17,727 nucleotides of DNA from Chloroflexota bacterium (GTDB lineage Bacteria > Chloroflexota > Dehalococcoidia > SM23-28-2 > RBG-16-64-32). The notes beneath the pieces are model-generated. The model saw nothing but the letters and a program-made list of their open reading frames with translations, was not told the DNA's origin and did no database searches. Both the position numbers and the translations under genes were made by a program. This document shows positions 1 to 6,314 of this stretch, one piece after another. Positions within the stretch are counted from its first letter, which is position 1, and each line of letters starts with the position of its first letter. The DNA lies in contig VBJS01000082.1 in the NCBI GenBank assembly GCA_005880055.1, positions 3,947 through 21,673 of the forward strand, written 5' to 3'.

Positions 1-1
1 T

Positions 2-502
2 TCCTTCGATGCGGTTACCTGCCGCTGGGGCCTCATGTTCATGCCGGAGCCGGTGCGCTGCCTGCGTAACGCATACGCGGCGCTCAAGCCGGGCGGGCGC
101 ATCGCTGTCTCCGTGTGGGGCCCGCCGGAGCGCAATCCGTTCTTCACGGTGCCGATGATAGTGCTACGCAAGTACGTAGATGTGCCAGCGCCAGACCCCA
201 ACGCGCCGGGCGTGTTCGCATTCGCCGACCGCGCGAAACTGCAGTTCGTCATGGAGCAGGCCGGGTTCCGTGATGTTCGCGTGGAAGAGATGAACGTGAC
301 GATGGCAGATTTCGAAAACGGCAACGAATACTGGGAATACACCCGTGAGATGACGGGACCCATGCGCTCGCTCTTCGAGCAATTGCCGCCGGACAAGCAA
401 GAGGCGGTGGGGCGTGAGGTGGCAGCAGCAGCGGCGGGAGGCGACGCCAATAACCCCGTATCTCTCGCTGGCCTGCCACTGGTAGCTTCGGGCGTAAAGT
501 GA
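2..502 (+). CDS. SAM-dependent methyltransferase, C-terminal part (5' end outside window)
   Basis: The frame is open from base 2, so the gene begins before the window; the first ATG (35) is internal. The opening residues SFDAVTCRWGLMFMPEP match the region of class I methyltransferases after the SAM-binding acidic loop, and LKPGGRIAVSVWGP is the usual strand that follows (UbiE/Methyltransf_11-like enzymes). Further on, FADRAKLQFVMEQAGFRDVRVEEM resembles the C-terminal strand-helix region of small-molecule methyltransferases. The substrate cannot be told because the SAM-binding N-terminal half is missing. The gene ends 18 bases before the next CDS on the same strand, so the two may be co-transcribed. 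The family call is firm; the role is unknown. Confidence 0.8.
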   Translation, partial: SFDAVTCRWGLMFMPEPVRCLRNAYAALKPGGRIAVSVWGPPERNPFFTVPMIVLRKYVDVPAPDPNAPGVFAFADRAKLQFVMEQAGFRDVRVEEMNVTMADFENGNEYWEYTREMTGPMRSLFEQLPPDKQEAVGREVAAAAAGGDANNPVSLAGLPLVASGVK

Positions 503-520
503 GGCCGGGGAGCTAAGACG

Positions 521-1006
521 ATGGCTGACGACCCGATACGCGCCATCTGGAACCGCATCCGGGGTTTGGGGCGGGCTGTGGAAGAGGAGCTGTATGACTT
601 CACGGAAGAGGATGCGGAGCGCGACGCAGAGCCGCGCGGGCGCAACACGCTGGTTGCCCTCCTCAACGCATTCATGACGATGTGGAAAGCCAGCAACGCG
701 ACGATCGCCGAGCGCACGCTTGGGGTCGCCGGCTTTGGCGGCCTCCTGTGGCTCGTCGCGGGCGACCGCGGACTCGGGTTCAAGCGTTGGTGGCTGCGCG
801 TGCCGGCGGTGACGTTCGCGGCGATCTGGTTCGTGCCGGGTCTGATCGCAGCTGCCTGGACGGTCCCCGTAAACCTTGGGGTTCGCAACCTGAAACACCC
901 GCGGACCTGGGCGCTATCGCTGGTGTTCGCGATGAGTGGGCTCATTGCGTTCCGCGGCGTCTTCTCGGAGCTGACGCGCCGGCGGCTGCGCCCGGTCCGC
1001 AAGTAG
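521..1006 (+). CDS. hypothetical membrane protein, 161 aa
   Basis: I do not recognise the family. The protein begins with an acidic soluble segment of about 65 residues (EEELYDFTEEDAERD), then has about three hydrophobic stretches: near residues 68-84 (LGVAGFGGLLWLVAGD), 95-117 (PAVTFAAIWFVPGLIAAAW) and 129-147 (TWALSLVFAMSGLIAFRGV), ending in an Arg-rich tail (RRRLRPVRK). This suggests a small inner-membrane protein. The ATG at 521 follows a plausible purine-rich site (ggggagctaag). A long antisense frame covers this region, but its protein is Arg/His-rich with no recognisable features, so the + frame is preferred. Confidence 0.6.
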   Translation: MADDPIRAIWNRIRGLGRAVEEELYDFTEEDAERDAEPRGRNTLVALLNAFMTMWKASNATIAERTLGVAGFGGLLWLVAGDRGLGFKRWWLRVPAVTFAAIWFVPGLIAAAWTVPVNLGVRNLKHPRTWALSLVFAMSGLIAFRGVFSELTRRRLRPVRK

Positions 1007-1083
1007 CCGGATAGCGTCGGCGGCTGCGACTATCGGAATGGCATGGGTTAGCGAGCCGTGAGCGGGGCAGGCGACCGAGGTAG

Positions 1084-1118
1084 TAGAATCAGATTAAGCG
1101 GGCCCGCAGAATCGAGGA
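1084..1118 (+). promoter_or_regulatory. possible promoter -10 and ribosome binding site for the response regulator
   Basis: TAGAAT at 1084-1089 is the only -10-like hexamer in the gap before the response regulator, and no good -35 is visible. GAGGA at 1114-1118 lies 12 bases before the ATG, a slightly long spacing. Weak call. Confidence 0.25.
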
Positions 1119-1130
1119 ATTGCGCCATTC

Positions 1131-1856
1131 ATGCGCGATAGAAGCCAGATCGTTCTTGTCGTCGATGATGAGCCGGCCATTGTCCGGATAATCCACCTTG
1201 AGCTGAAGGAGCAGGGTTACGAAGTGGTAACCGCCTCCGACGGCAAAGAAGCGTTAGGCCTACTTGACCAGGCGATTCCCGATCTTATCCTGCTCGATGT
1301 GCTGTTGCCGGACACCGACGGCTACGAACTGGCGCAGACGATTCGCGAGCGTTCCGATGTCCCGATCATCTTCCTGACCGCCCGTGACAGCGATGCAGAC
1401 GTGCTGGCGGGCTTCCAGCAGGGCGCCGACGACTATATCAGCAAGCCGTTCTCTCCGGAGGAGCTATCGGCGCGCGTGAGGGCGGTCCTGCGGCGTATCG
1501 ACACGCCGGAGCAGGAGCGGATTGTGCGGGCCGGAAACGTAGAGATCGACCTGGACCGGCGGCTGGTGCGGCGCAACGGCGAGGCGCTCTCTCTATCGAT
1601 GACGGAGTGGAAGTTGCTGCAATACATCGCCGCGAACCCCAACCGGACGCTGAGCTATAGCGAACTGCTGCGCAAGGTCTGGGGCGAAGAATACGAAAGC
1701 GAACGGCAGTACCTGCGTGTCTGGATGTCGCGTTTGCGCCGGAAGTTGGAAGAGGACCAGGCCAGGCCGAAGCTGCTAACAACGATCCCCGGCGTGGGCT
1801 ACACCTTGCACACCGGCGACCCGCCGCCTCCGTCGGCCGAGATTATACAAAGCTAG
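1131..1856 (+). CDS. OmpR/PhoB-family response regulator, 241 aa
   Basis: This is a two-domain transcriptional regulator. The receiver domain (about 6-120) has the acidic pair D12/D13, the phosphoacceptor D56 in LILLDVLLPDTDG, T83 and K105 in the KPF motif. The C-terminal winged helix (about 132-229) has the usual FxLxxxE-type core (MTEWKLLQYIAANPNRTLS), the recognition-helix region YLRVWMSRLRRKLE, and the terminal hairpin TIPGVGYTL. The wing region resembles KdpE more than PhoB, but no kdp genes are visible. No histidine kinase is adjacent, so it looks like an orphan regulator here. The length is typical for the family. It faces a convergent operon, and the 112-base gap shows no clear intrinsic terminator. 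Confidence 0.95.
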   Translation: MRDRSQIVLVVDDEPAIVRIIHLELKEQGYEVVTASDGKEALGLLDQAIPDLILLDVLLPDTDGYELAQTIRERSDVPIIFLTARDSDADVLAGFQQGADDYISKPFSPEELSARVRAVLRRIDTPEQERIVRAGNVEIDLDRRLVRRNGEALSLSMTEWKLLQYIAANPNRTLSYSELLRKVWGEEYESERQYLRVWMSRLRRKLEEDQARPKLLTTIPGVGYTLHTGDPPPPSAEIIQS

Positions 1857-1968
1857 GGGCGAGGACGACGAGCCTCCTTACCAGGTCGTTCGCCAGAGGA
1901 CGCCGCGGCGGTTGCCTGTTATCGAGCCTCGCGCCATCGGCAGATTCATCCTCTGAGACGTTGCGCCT

Positions 1969-2268
1969 CTAACCGGCGTGCAGGAGCTCGGTCTCGAAGT
2001 CGATGAGTTCGGCGTCGAGGCGCTCCGAGCGGATGAAGGCGATCACGCTCGCCAGGACCTGATCCGCGTGTCGCTCGTCGGTTGAGACGCAGGATACCCC
2101 GATGGACGCGATCTGCCAGGAGTCGTGGTTATCGATCTCGGCGGCGGAGACATTGAAGCGATTGTGCAGGCGGGCGATCAGCGATTTCACCACCTGGCGC
2201 TTGCCCTTCAAGGAATGGTTCTCGGGTAGCCGTAGCGATACGCGACAGAGTCCAACGGTCATTCCCAT
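1969..2268 (-). CDS. DUF503 domain protein (YlxP-like)
   Basis: This is a protein of about 97-99 residues matching DUF503: an N-terminal strand VGLCRVSLRLPENHSLKGKR, then VVKSLIARLHNRFNVSAAEID and a central WQIASIGVSCVSTD. YlxP-type proteins often sit with ribosome maturation genes; the biochemical role is unsettled. Two starts are possible: ATG at 2268 (MGMTVG) or ATG at 2262 (MTVG). The second forms an ATGA overlap with the stop of scpB and is a good alternative, since most family members begin MxVG. It is the last gene of the leftward operon mtaB-amaP-scpB-DUF503. Confidence 0.88.
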   Translation of the reverse strand: MGMTVGLCRVSLRLPENHSLKGKRQVVKSLIARLHNRFNVSAAEIDNHDSWQIASIGVSCVSTDERHADQVLASVIAFIRSERLDAELIDFETELLHAG

Positions 2269-2873
2269 TCGGCCTCCGCCTCCACTGCCTCAACGCCGGC
2301 AGTCTCGGCTTCATCGCCGGTACCCTCAACCTTGACTGTTTGTCCCTCGAGGATGTCGATCTCCGGAAGCGGCGGCAGGTCCTCCGGCTTCTCCAGCCCG
2401 AAGTGCTCCAGGAAGCGAAAGGTGGTGCCGTAAAGATAGGGCCGGCCAGGAGCTTTGGCGCGGCCCACCTCGGTGATCAGATCACGCGCCTTGAGCGAAG
2501 AGAGTGCCCAGTCGCAGCTCTTGCCGAGGATCTTCTCGAGCGCGGGCCGCGTTATCGGCTGCTTGTAGGCGATAACGGTGAGGACGATGAGGACGGAATG
2601 AGTGAGTCGCTGGTTTTCGTCGATCCCCAAAAAGGTCTGCACATAGGGCGCCACCTCCGGCGCCGTCACCATCTGCACAGCGGAGCCGCTACGCTGCAGC
2701 CGCAACCCTCGAGCCTGCCACTCCGCTGCCATCTCGTCCACGGCGGCTGACAGCTCTTCCGGTCGGCATCCGCTGATGCGAGAGAGAAGCGCCAGTTCCA
2801 CCGGCTTGCCGGCCACGAAGAGGATGCTCTCCACGATGAGCTTGAGAGAAGGCGGGTCGGCCTGGGTCGTCAT
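2259..2873 (-). CDS. scpB: segregation and condensation protein B
   Basis: ScpB is the winged-helix kleisin partner that, with ScpA, binds SMC to form the bacterial condensin used in chromosome segregation. Visible family features are the N-terminal LKLIVESILFVAGKPV, the central ENQRLTHSVLIVLTVIAYKQPITRPALEKI between the two winged-helix domains, and the GRAKAPGRPYLYGTTFRFLEHFGL segment (given here in two parts of the second domain). The last 25 or so residues are an acidic Glu/Ala-rich tail. The 204-residue length is normal. No scpA is adjacent, although the two are commonly neighbours. The gene lies 35 bases after the AmaP-like gene and overlaps the DUF503 gene, so co-transcription is likely. 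Confidence 0.95.
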   Translation of the reverse strand: MTTQADPPSLKLIVESILFVAGKPVELALLSRISGCRPEELSAAVDEMAAEWQARGLRLQRSGSAVQMVTAPEVAPYVQTFLGIDENQRLTHSVLIVLTVIAYKQPITRPALEKILGKSCDWALSSLKARDLITEVGRAKAPGRPYLYGTTFRFLEHFGLEKPEDLPPLPEIDILEGQTVKVEGTGDEAETAGVEAVEAEAEWE

Positions 2874-2908
2874 GCGGGTATTACGATAACAGCGGTCGAA
2901 GGGGCGTT

Positions 2909-3781
2909 CTACGGGGCGCTATCGCCGGCCGGTTCTTGCGAGGGCTCTGTCGCACCCTGCGATTCTCCCGCTTCGTCTGGAGGATGATTATCTCCAGCCG
3001 GAGCCGGCCGCGGCTGGGCGGGCGCGCCCTGCTCTTGCGACGCCTCGTACACGATTGGGCCGGGCGAGGAGCCGGCGGTGGCTTCAGGCTGCTGTTCCGC
3101 CGGCGCGCCCTCGTTGGCGGATGACGGCCCTGGCCCCGCCGCTATGCGCTCGTCCACCGTCTCGACCTCGCCGATTTCCGGCGGGCGAGCCGATTCGCCC
3201 TCTACCGGCGGAGCGGCCATTGATGAGGCGACGGGCCGTTTGGCGGCCCCGAAGGCCACGCGCACCGCCGGTACGCCGGCCAAAGGGAGGCCAAGATCTG
3301 TCTCGATTGTATCGGTCACGACCCGCGCGGCTTCTTGCGTCACGTCAGCGACGTTCGTCGCCGGGGCGACCGTCAGGTCAAGAGTTGAGGCGATGCCGCG
3401 GTCGCGTGCTGAGACGCGGGCACGGGCCGCTGTCACCGCCGGCAGGGCGACGAGCGCCTCCTCCAGCCGCTGTTTCAGCGCCGCGGCGGGGACAATGCTC
3501 GTGGCGCCCGCCTGCTGGACGCGCAACTCGCGTTCTTCTTCCTCCGGCGCGAGCTCAAGGATGATGAGCAGAAGGGACATGACGACGACGACCAGGGAAC
3601 CGAGGGTGACGATGAGCTTCCCGGCGGTGTCGTCGTGATGTCCCAGGTAGTCCGCGAAATCGCTGATTTCATCGATGACATCGCTGCTTGCCGTCCAGGC
3701 AAGGAAGATAAGGACAAACATCAGCACTATCAGGAAGCCTGCGAAGCCGACGATTATCATGCGGTTCGTGTTGTTGCTCAT
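2909..3781 (-). CDS. AmaP/Asp23-like membrane protein with Pro-rich tail, 290 aa
   Basis: Two transmembrane helices (about residues 8-29 and 56-77) are joined by a short acidic loop. A stretch of about 95 residues then resembles Asp23/AmaP alkaline-shock proteins (VPAAALKQRLEEALVALPAV, then a strand-rich part ending VPAVRVAFG). From about 181 to the end it is low-complexity, rich in Pro, Glu, Ala and Gly, and probably disordered. In Firmicutes AmaP anchors Asp23 at the membrane in envelope stress; a similar role here is inference. The start was set at MSNNTNRM because its ATG overlaps the stop of mtaB as ATGA; the frame upstream only shadows mtaB. An Asp23 partner is not visible in the window. 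Confidence 0.72.
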   Translation of the reverse strand: MSNNTNRMIIVGFAGFLIVLMFVLIFLAWTASSDVIDEISDFADYLGHHDDTAGKLIVTLGSLVVVVMSLLLIILELAPEEEERELRVQQAGATSIVPAAALKQRLEEALVALPAVTAARARVSARDRGIASTLDLTVAPATNVADVTQEAARVVTDTIETDLGLPLAGVPAVRVAFGAAKRPVASSMAAPPVEGESARPPEIGEVETVDERIAAGPGPSSANEGAPAEQQPEATAGSSPGPIVYEASQEQGAPAQPRPAPAGDNHPPDEAGESQGATEPSQEPAGDSAP

Positions 3782-5097
3782 GGCCCGGCGCCCACCATTT
3801 GTGCGAGTGCGCCGGCCAGACCGCCTTCGGCAAGGCCTTCGATGCGCGTCGGCAACACCTGGTTGCACAGGTCCTCGCCGTTCGCCGGCGTAAAGACCCG
3901 CAGGTAGTTCGGCGTCAGGCCGTCCCATACTTCCTCCGTCGCGCGCTCCCAGAGCACGTCAAGAGTACGGCCGATGAAGCGGCGCCGGAAGGCAGCCGAG
4001 GTTTGTTCGGCCAGCTCCAGCAGGGCTTCAAGGCGCGGACGGCGGACCTGCGGCGGCAGGTGGCCGGACATCATCCCGGCGGCAGTGTGAGGGCGCCTGG
4101 AATATGGGAAGGCGTGCACGGCGGCGAACTGCATCTCCTCGCAGAAACGGTGTGTCGCCTGGAAATCCGCGTCCGTCTCGCCGGGAAAGCCGGCGATCAC
4201 GTCTGTCGTAATCGCTACGTCAGGGACTCGCTCGCGAACCAATGCCACGGCCTGACGGTACTGCTCCACTGAGTATCGCCGGCGCATCGCCGGCAGCACG
4301 TTGTCTGACCCGCTCTGCAAAGGCAGGTGAAAGTGCGGGCACAGGCGCCGGTCATCCCAGAGGGCGAGCAGTGGCTCGCTGATGTCTTGCGCCTGTAGCG
4401 ACGACAGGCGAATCCTCGGGATCGACGTGCGGCTGAGCAGCGCCTCGAGCAGGCGGCGCGGCCCCTGCTCCGGCCATCCGAGGTCGCGCCCGTAGTTGCC
4501 GAGCTGGGTGCCCGTGAGCACCACTTCCTTGACGCCGTCCGCCGCGCGTGCGCGCACCTCCTCGACCACCGTCTCGATTGGCACGCTCGTCTCGCGGCCG
4601 CGAGTATAAGGGACGATACAGAAGGCGCAGAGCTCGTTGCAGCCCTCCTGGATCTTGACGAAAGCGCGCGTTCGAAGTCCGCCGGCGAAGTGCGTTGGGC
4701 AACCGGCAACTGGATCGCCGCGGACCGCCAGACGTTCGAGGAGGCGCTCCGGGATCATGGCCTTTGCCGTGTTCGGGAGCACGGCGTCCGCTCCCAGCGA
4801 TGATGCGACCTCGGGTGACGCAGTTTCGGCGTAGCAGCCGGTGAGCAGGATCTGGGCGCGGGGAGAGAGGCGCCTGGCCCGGCGCACGAGGCCGCGGGCC
4901 TTACGGTCTGCAGCGTGGGTGACGGAGCAGGTGTTGATGACCACCGCTTCGGCATCGGCAGATAGCCGGTCGCTGACACTGACCCCCGCCCCACTGAGGC
5001 TGCGGGCGATGGCCTCGGAATCGCTCTGGTTTAGCTTGCAGCCGAGCGTGAGTATTGAGACGAGCGGGGCCTTATCGGCGGGGGCTGGACGCGCCAT
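3778..5097 (-). CDS. mtaB: tRNA t6A37 2-methylthiotransferase MtaB
   Basis: This is a radical-SAM methylthiotransferase that adds a methylthio group to t6A37 of tRNAs reading ANN codons. The N-terminal MTTase (UPF0004) domain carries the cluster cysteines C20 (GCKLNQSDSE), C57 (NTCSVTHAADRKAR) and C88 (GCYAE). The radical-SAM CxxxCxxC is C153, C157 and C160 in EGCNELCAFCIVPYTRGRE. A TRAM-like segment lies near the C-terminus (RRFIGRTLDVLWE). The GCKLNQ and HAADRK motifs favour MtaB over MiaB or RimO. The 439-residue length is normal. There is no Shine-Dalgarno; a TATGAT hexamer lies 8 bases upstream, so the mRNA may be leaderless. It heads the group mtaB-amaP-scpB-DUF503. Confidence 0.95.
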   Translation of the reverse strand: MARPAPADKAPLVSILTLGCKLNQSDSEAIARSLSGAGVSVSDRLSADAEAVVINTCSVTHAADRKARGLVRRARRLSPRAQILLTGCYAETASPEVASSLGADAVLPNTAKAMIPERLLERLAVRGDPVAGCPTHFAGGLRTRAFVKIQEGCNELCAFCIVPYTRGRETSVPIETVVEEVRARAADGVKEVVLTGTQLGNYGRDLGWPEQGPRRLLEALLSRTSIPRIRLSSLQAQDISEPLLALWDDRRLCPHFHLPLQSGSDNVLPAMRRRYSVEQYRQAVALVRERVPDVAITTDVIAGFPGETDADFQATHRFCEEMQFAAVHAFPYSRRPHTAAGMMSGHLPPQVRRPRLEALLELAEQTSAAFRRRFIGRTLDVLWERATEEVWDGLTPNYLRVFTPANGEDLCNQVLPTRIEGLAEGGLAGALAQMVGAGP

Positions 5098-5105
5098 ACC
5101 GACTC

Positions 5106-5135
5106 ATCATATCGGCGGGCGTCGGGCGCGTCCAA
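5106..5135 (-). promoter_or_regulatory. putative mtaB promoter, near-leaderless
   Basis: On the minus strand TATGAT (5106-5111) is followed by 8 bases and the mtaB ATG. TTGGAC (5130-5135) lies 18 bases upstream as a poor -35. There is no Shine-Dalgarno sequence. Transcription would start within a base or two of the initiation codon. Confidence 0.45.
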
Positions 5136-5149
5136 CGCCGGCGGGCAGC

Positions 5150-5287
5150 CTAGACGCCGCAGCGCGAGTAGCCGCACACCGGGCAGGTAGCGCAGCCTTC
5201 GCCGTGCACGAGCGGGCCGGCGCAATCCGGGCAGCGGTTGGCGCTGAAGAGTTGAAGGCGGAGTTGGGTTGCGGCGTTCTTGGTCAT
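5150..5287 (-). CDS. 45-aa Cys-rich protein resembling the class II ribonucleotide reductase C-terminal tail
   Basis: The short protein begins MTKNAATQLRLQLFSANR and carries six cysteines at 19, 22, 32, 35, 38 and 43 (CPDC, then EGC, CPVCGYSRC). This arrangement matches the C-terminal metal-binding or redox tail of adenosylcobalamin-dependent ribonucleotide reductases (NrdJ), where it follows the catalytic barrel. Here it stands alone. The ATG at 5287 has a strong Shine-Dalgarno (ggagga, 7 bases upstream) and a TTGACA-type promoter; the longer upstream frame shows no relevant features. A role in reducing or regulating a reductase encoded elsewhere is inference. A generic zinc-ribbon protein is the alternative. 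The gap to mtaB is 52 bases. Confidence 0.72.
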   Translation of the reverse strand: MTKNAATQLRLQLFSANRCPDCAGPLVHGEGCATCPVCGYSRCGV

Positions 5288-5312
5288 GCGAGTTCCTCCG
5301 AACAGAACTGTT

Positions 5313-5332
5313 GTGCTAATAATATTTAGCAC
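5313..5332 (-). promoter_or_regulatory. perfect palindromic operator, GTGCTAA-N6-TTAGCAC
   Basis: Seven-base arms are perfectly complementary around a 6-base AT-only centre. The dyad overlaps the -10 region of the small Cys-rich gene, the classic position for a repressor site. The arms are the same heptamers as in CIRCE but in the opposite order, so HrcA is not implied. The regulator is unknown. Confidence 0.6.
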
Positions 5333-5349
5333 GGGCGTTCTACTGTCAA
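5319..5349 (-). promoter_or_regulatory. promoter of the small Cys-rich gene
   Basis: A consensus -35 TTGACA (5344-5349) is followed by an AT-rich -10 within the palindrome: AATATT at 17-base spacing or TATTAT (5319-5324) at 19. The leader of about 25-30 bases contains the ggagga ribosome binding site. Confidence 0.6.
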
Positions 5350-5350
5350 C

Positions 5351-5624
5351 GAGGCAGTGGCACCCTTGTGACGCCTTGGGGACGCTTTCCACCGGCGGTC
5401 TGGACACCGGCCTACCGTGATCGTCGGCCCACTGCCGTGCCAACCGCGTGCCTCGCTGCCACCCCGCCCCGAATATGGTGCCCGCCCCTGCCTACCGGCA
5501 GGCAGGCACCCACCCGGTAACTCCTCGCTGCGCTCGGAGGGACGGTGAGTGTCGTGGCGGTCGTTCGGATATTTACGTGGCGAAAGGGATCTCGGCGTTG
5601 CCCGCCTGTCCCGCCTGCGCCGGA
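5351..5624. other. non-coding stretch with palindromes
   Basis: No convincing gene is seen on either strand; the open frames here are extensions or shadows of neighbours. The stretch lies downstream of the HExxH gene and upstream of the promoter of the small Cys-rich gene. It holds the 20-base palindrome at 5487-5506 and an imperfect GC-rich hairpin at 5521-5540 (ctcctcgc/gctcggag). Confidence 0.6.
5487..5506. repeat. 20-nt near-perfect GC palindrome
   Basis: CCTGCCTACCGGCAGGCAGG pairs with itself at nine of ten positions. It is probably a short dispersed palindrome. Whether it also ends transcription of the HExxH gene (about 120 bases upstream on the minus strand) cannot be told, as no T-run follows. 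Confidence 0.55.
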
Positions 5625-6314
5625 CTAGGCTCTCACCAGCGCACCGGAGGTTACCAGGATACGCTCCTCTTCCCGAAGGAACCCCACCTCCGGCCAGTCC
5701 CACCAGGAGTTCGTGATGGTGTGGCCCGTCTCGGAGTGCGGCAGCTCCGTCCAGCAGTGGACGAGCTCGTGCGCTATAGCGCCGCGTGGCGCTCGTTCGG
5801 TGCTCGCGAACCAAGGGACATCCCAGCCCGCGGCACGCAGTGCTTCGGTAGTTTCGCCGCAGAGGAGGCGCGTCATCTGGTCGCTCATGCAGAACATGCC
5901 CGGCCGGGCGTAGCGGCAACCGAAGTTCTCGACGCCCACCGTCCCGCCCAGGCCGACCGGCGTCTCATCGCCCGCAGGAAGCGGCGGCCGAAAGTAGAGC
6001 AGAAAACGAGTACGAGAGTCATCGCAGATGTTGAAACCGCGCGACGCGATGTCGGCAACGGCGGCCCGCCAGATGTTGAAACCGCAGGCGGTGCCAGGCG
6101 CGTAGCCCGGCCCGCGAGCCGCCGCCGCGATCTCCTCCCACGCCTGCCCGGCCGCGAACGACACCGGCGGGACGATGGAGAATGACGCGCCGAGGCGGTC
6201 CGTGTACCAGCCTTGGACTTCCGCGAGAGCCTGAGCGGTGAAATTGGCGGCGCCGGGCGGCTCCGGCACGTCCGCGGGCCGGTAGAGGACCGCCTCGACC
6301 GTCTGCGGTTTCAC
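5625..6314 (-). CDS. hypothetical HExxH metallopeptidase-like protein, 229 aa
   Basis: The family is not recognised, but a zinc-binding helix is clear: AHELVHCWTELPHSETGH, with H182, E183 and H186 forming HExxH and H193 or H198 available as third ligand. The rest is soluble, with several Cys and Trp residues (GTACGFNIW, NFGCRYARPGMFCMSD) and no signal peptide or membrane segment. The ATG at 6314 overlaps the TGA of the upstream ABC-F gene as ATGA, so translation is probably coupled. It could be a zinc peptidase or a catalytically inactive zincin fold; the substrate is unknown. With the ABC-F frame broken upstream, expression may be affected. Confidence 0.68.
   Translation of the reverse strand: MKPQTVEAVLYRPADVPEPPGAANFTAQALAEVQGWYTDRLGASFSIVPPVSFAAGQAWEEIAAAARGPGYAPGTACGFNIWRAAVADIASRGFNICDDSRTRFLLYFRPPLPAGDETPVGLGGTVGVENFGCRYARPGMFCMSDQMTRLLCGETTEALRAAGWDVPWFASTERAPRGAIAHELVHCWTELPHSETGHTITNSWWDWPEVGFLREEERILVTSGALVRA

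Noticed and set aside
164..898. Long minus-strand open frame over the methyltransferase end and membrane protein
   Set aside because: The product is Arg/His-rich without recognisable motifs and lies antisense to a clear methyltransferase frame; high G+C makes such shadows common.
5313..5332. CIRCE element for HrcA
   Set aside because: The heptamers match CIRCE arms but in inverted order and with a 6-base gap instead of 9.
5448..6185. Plus-strand open frame of 245 codons
   Set aside because: It is antisense to the HExxH protein, low-complexity and Arg-rich, without motifs.
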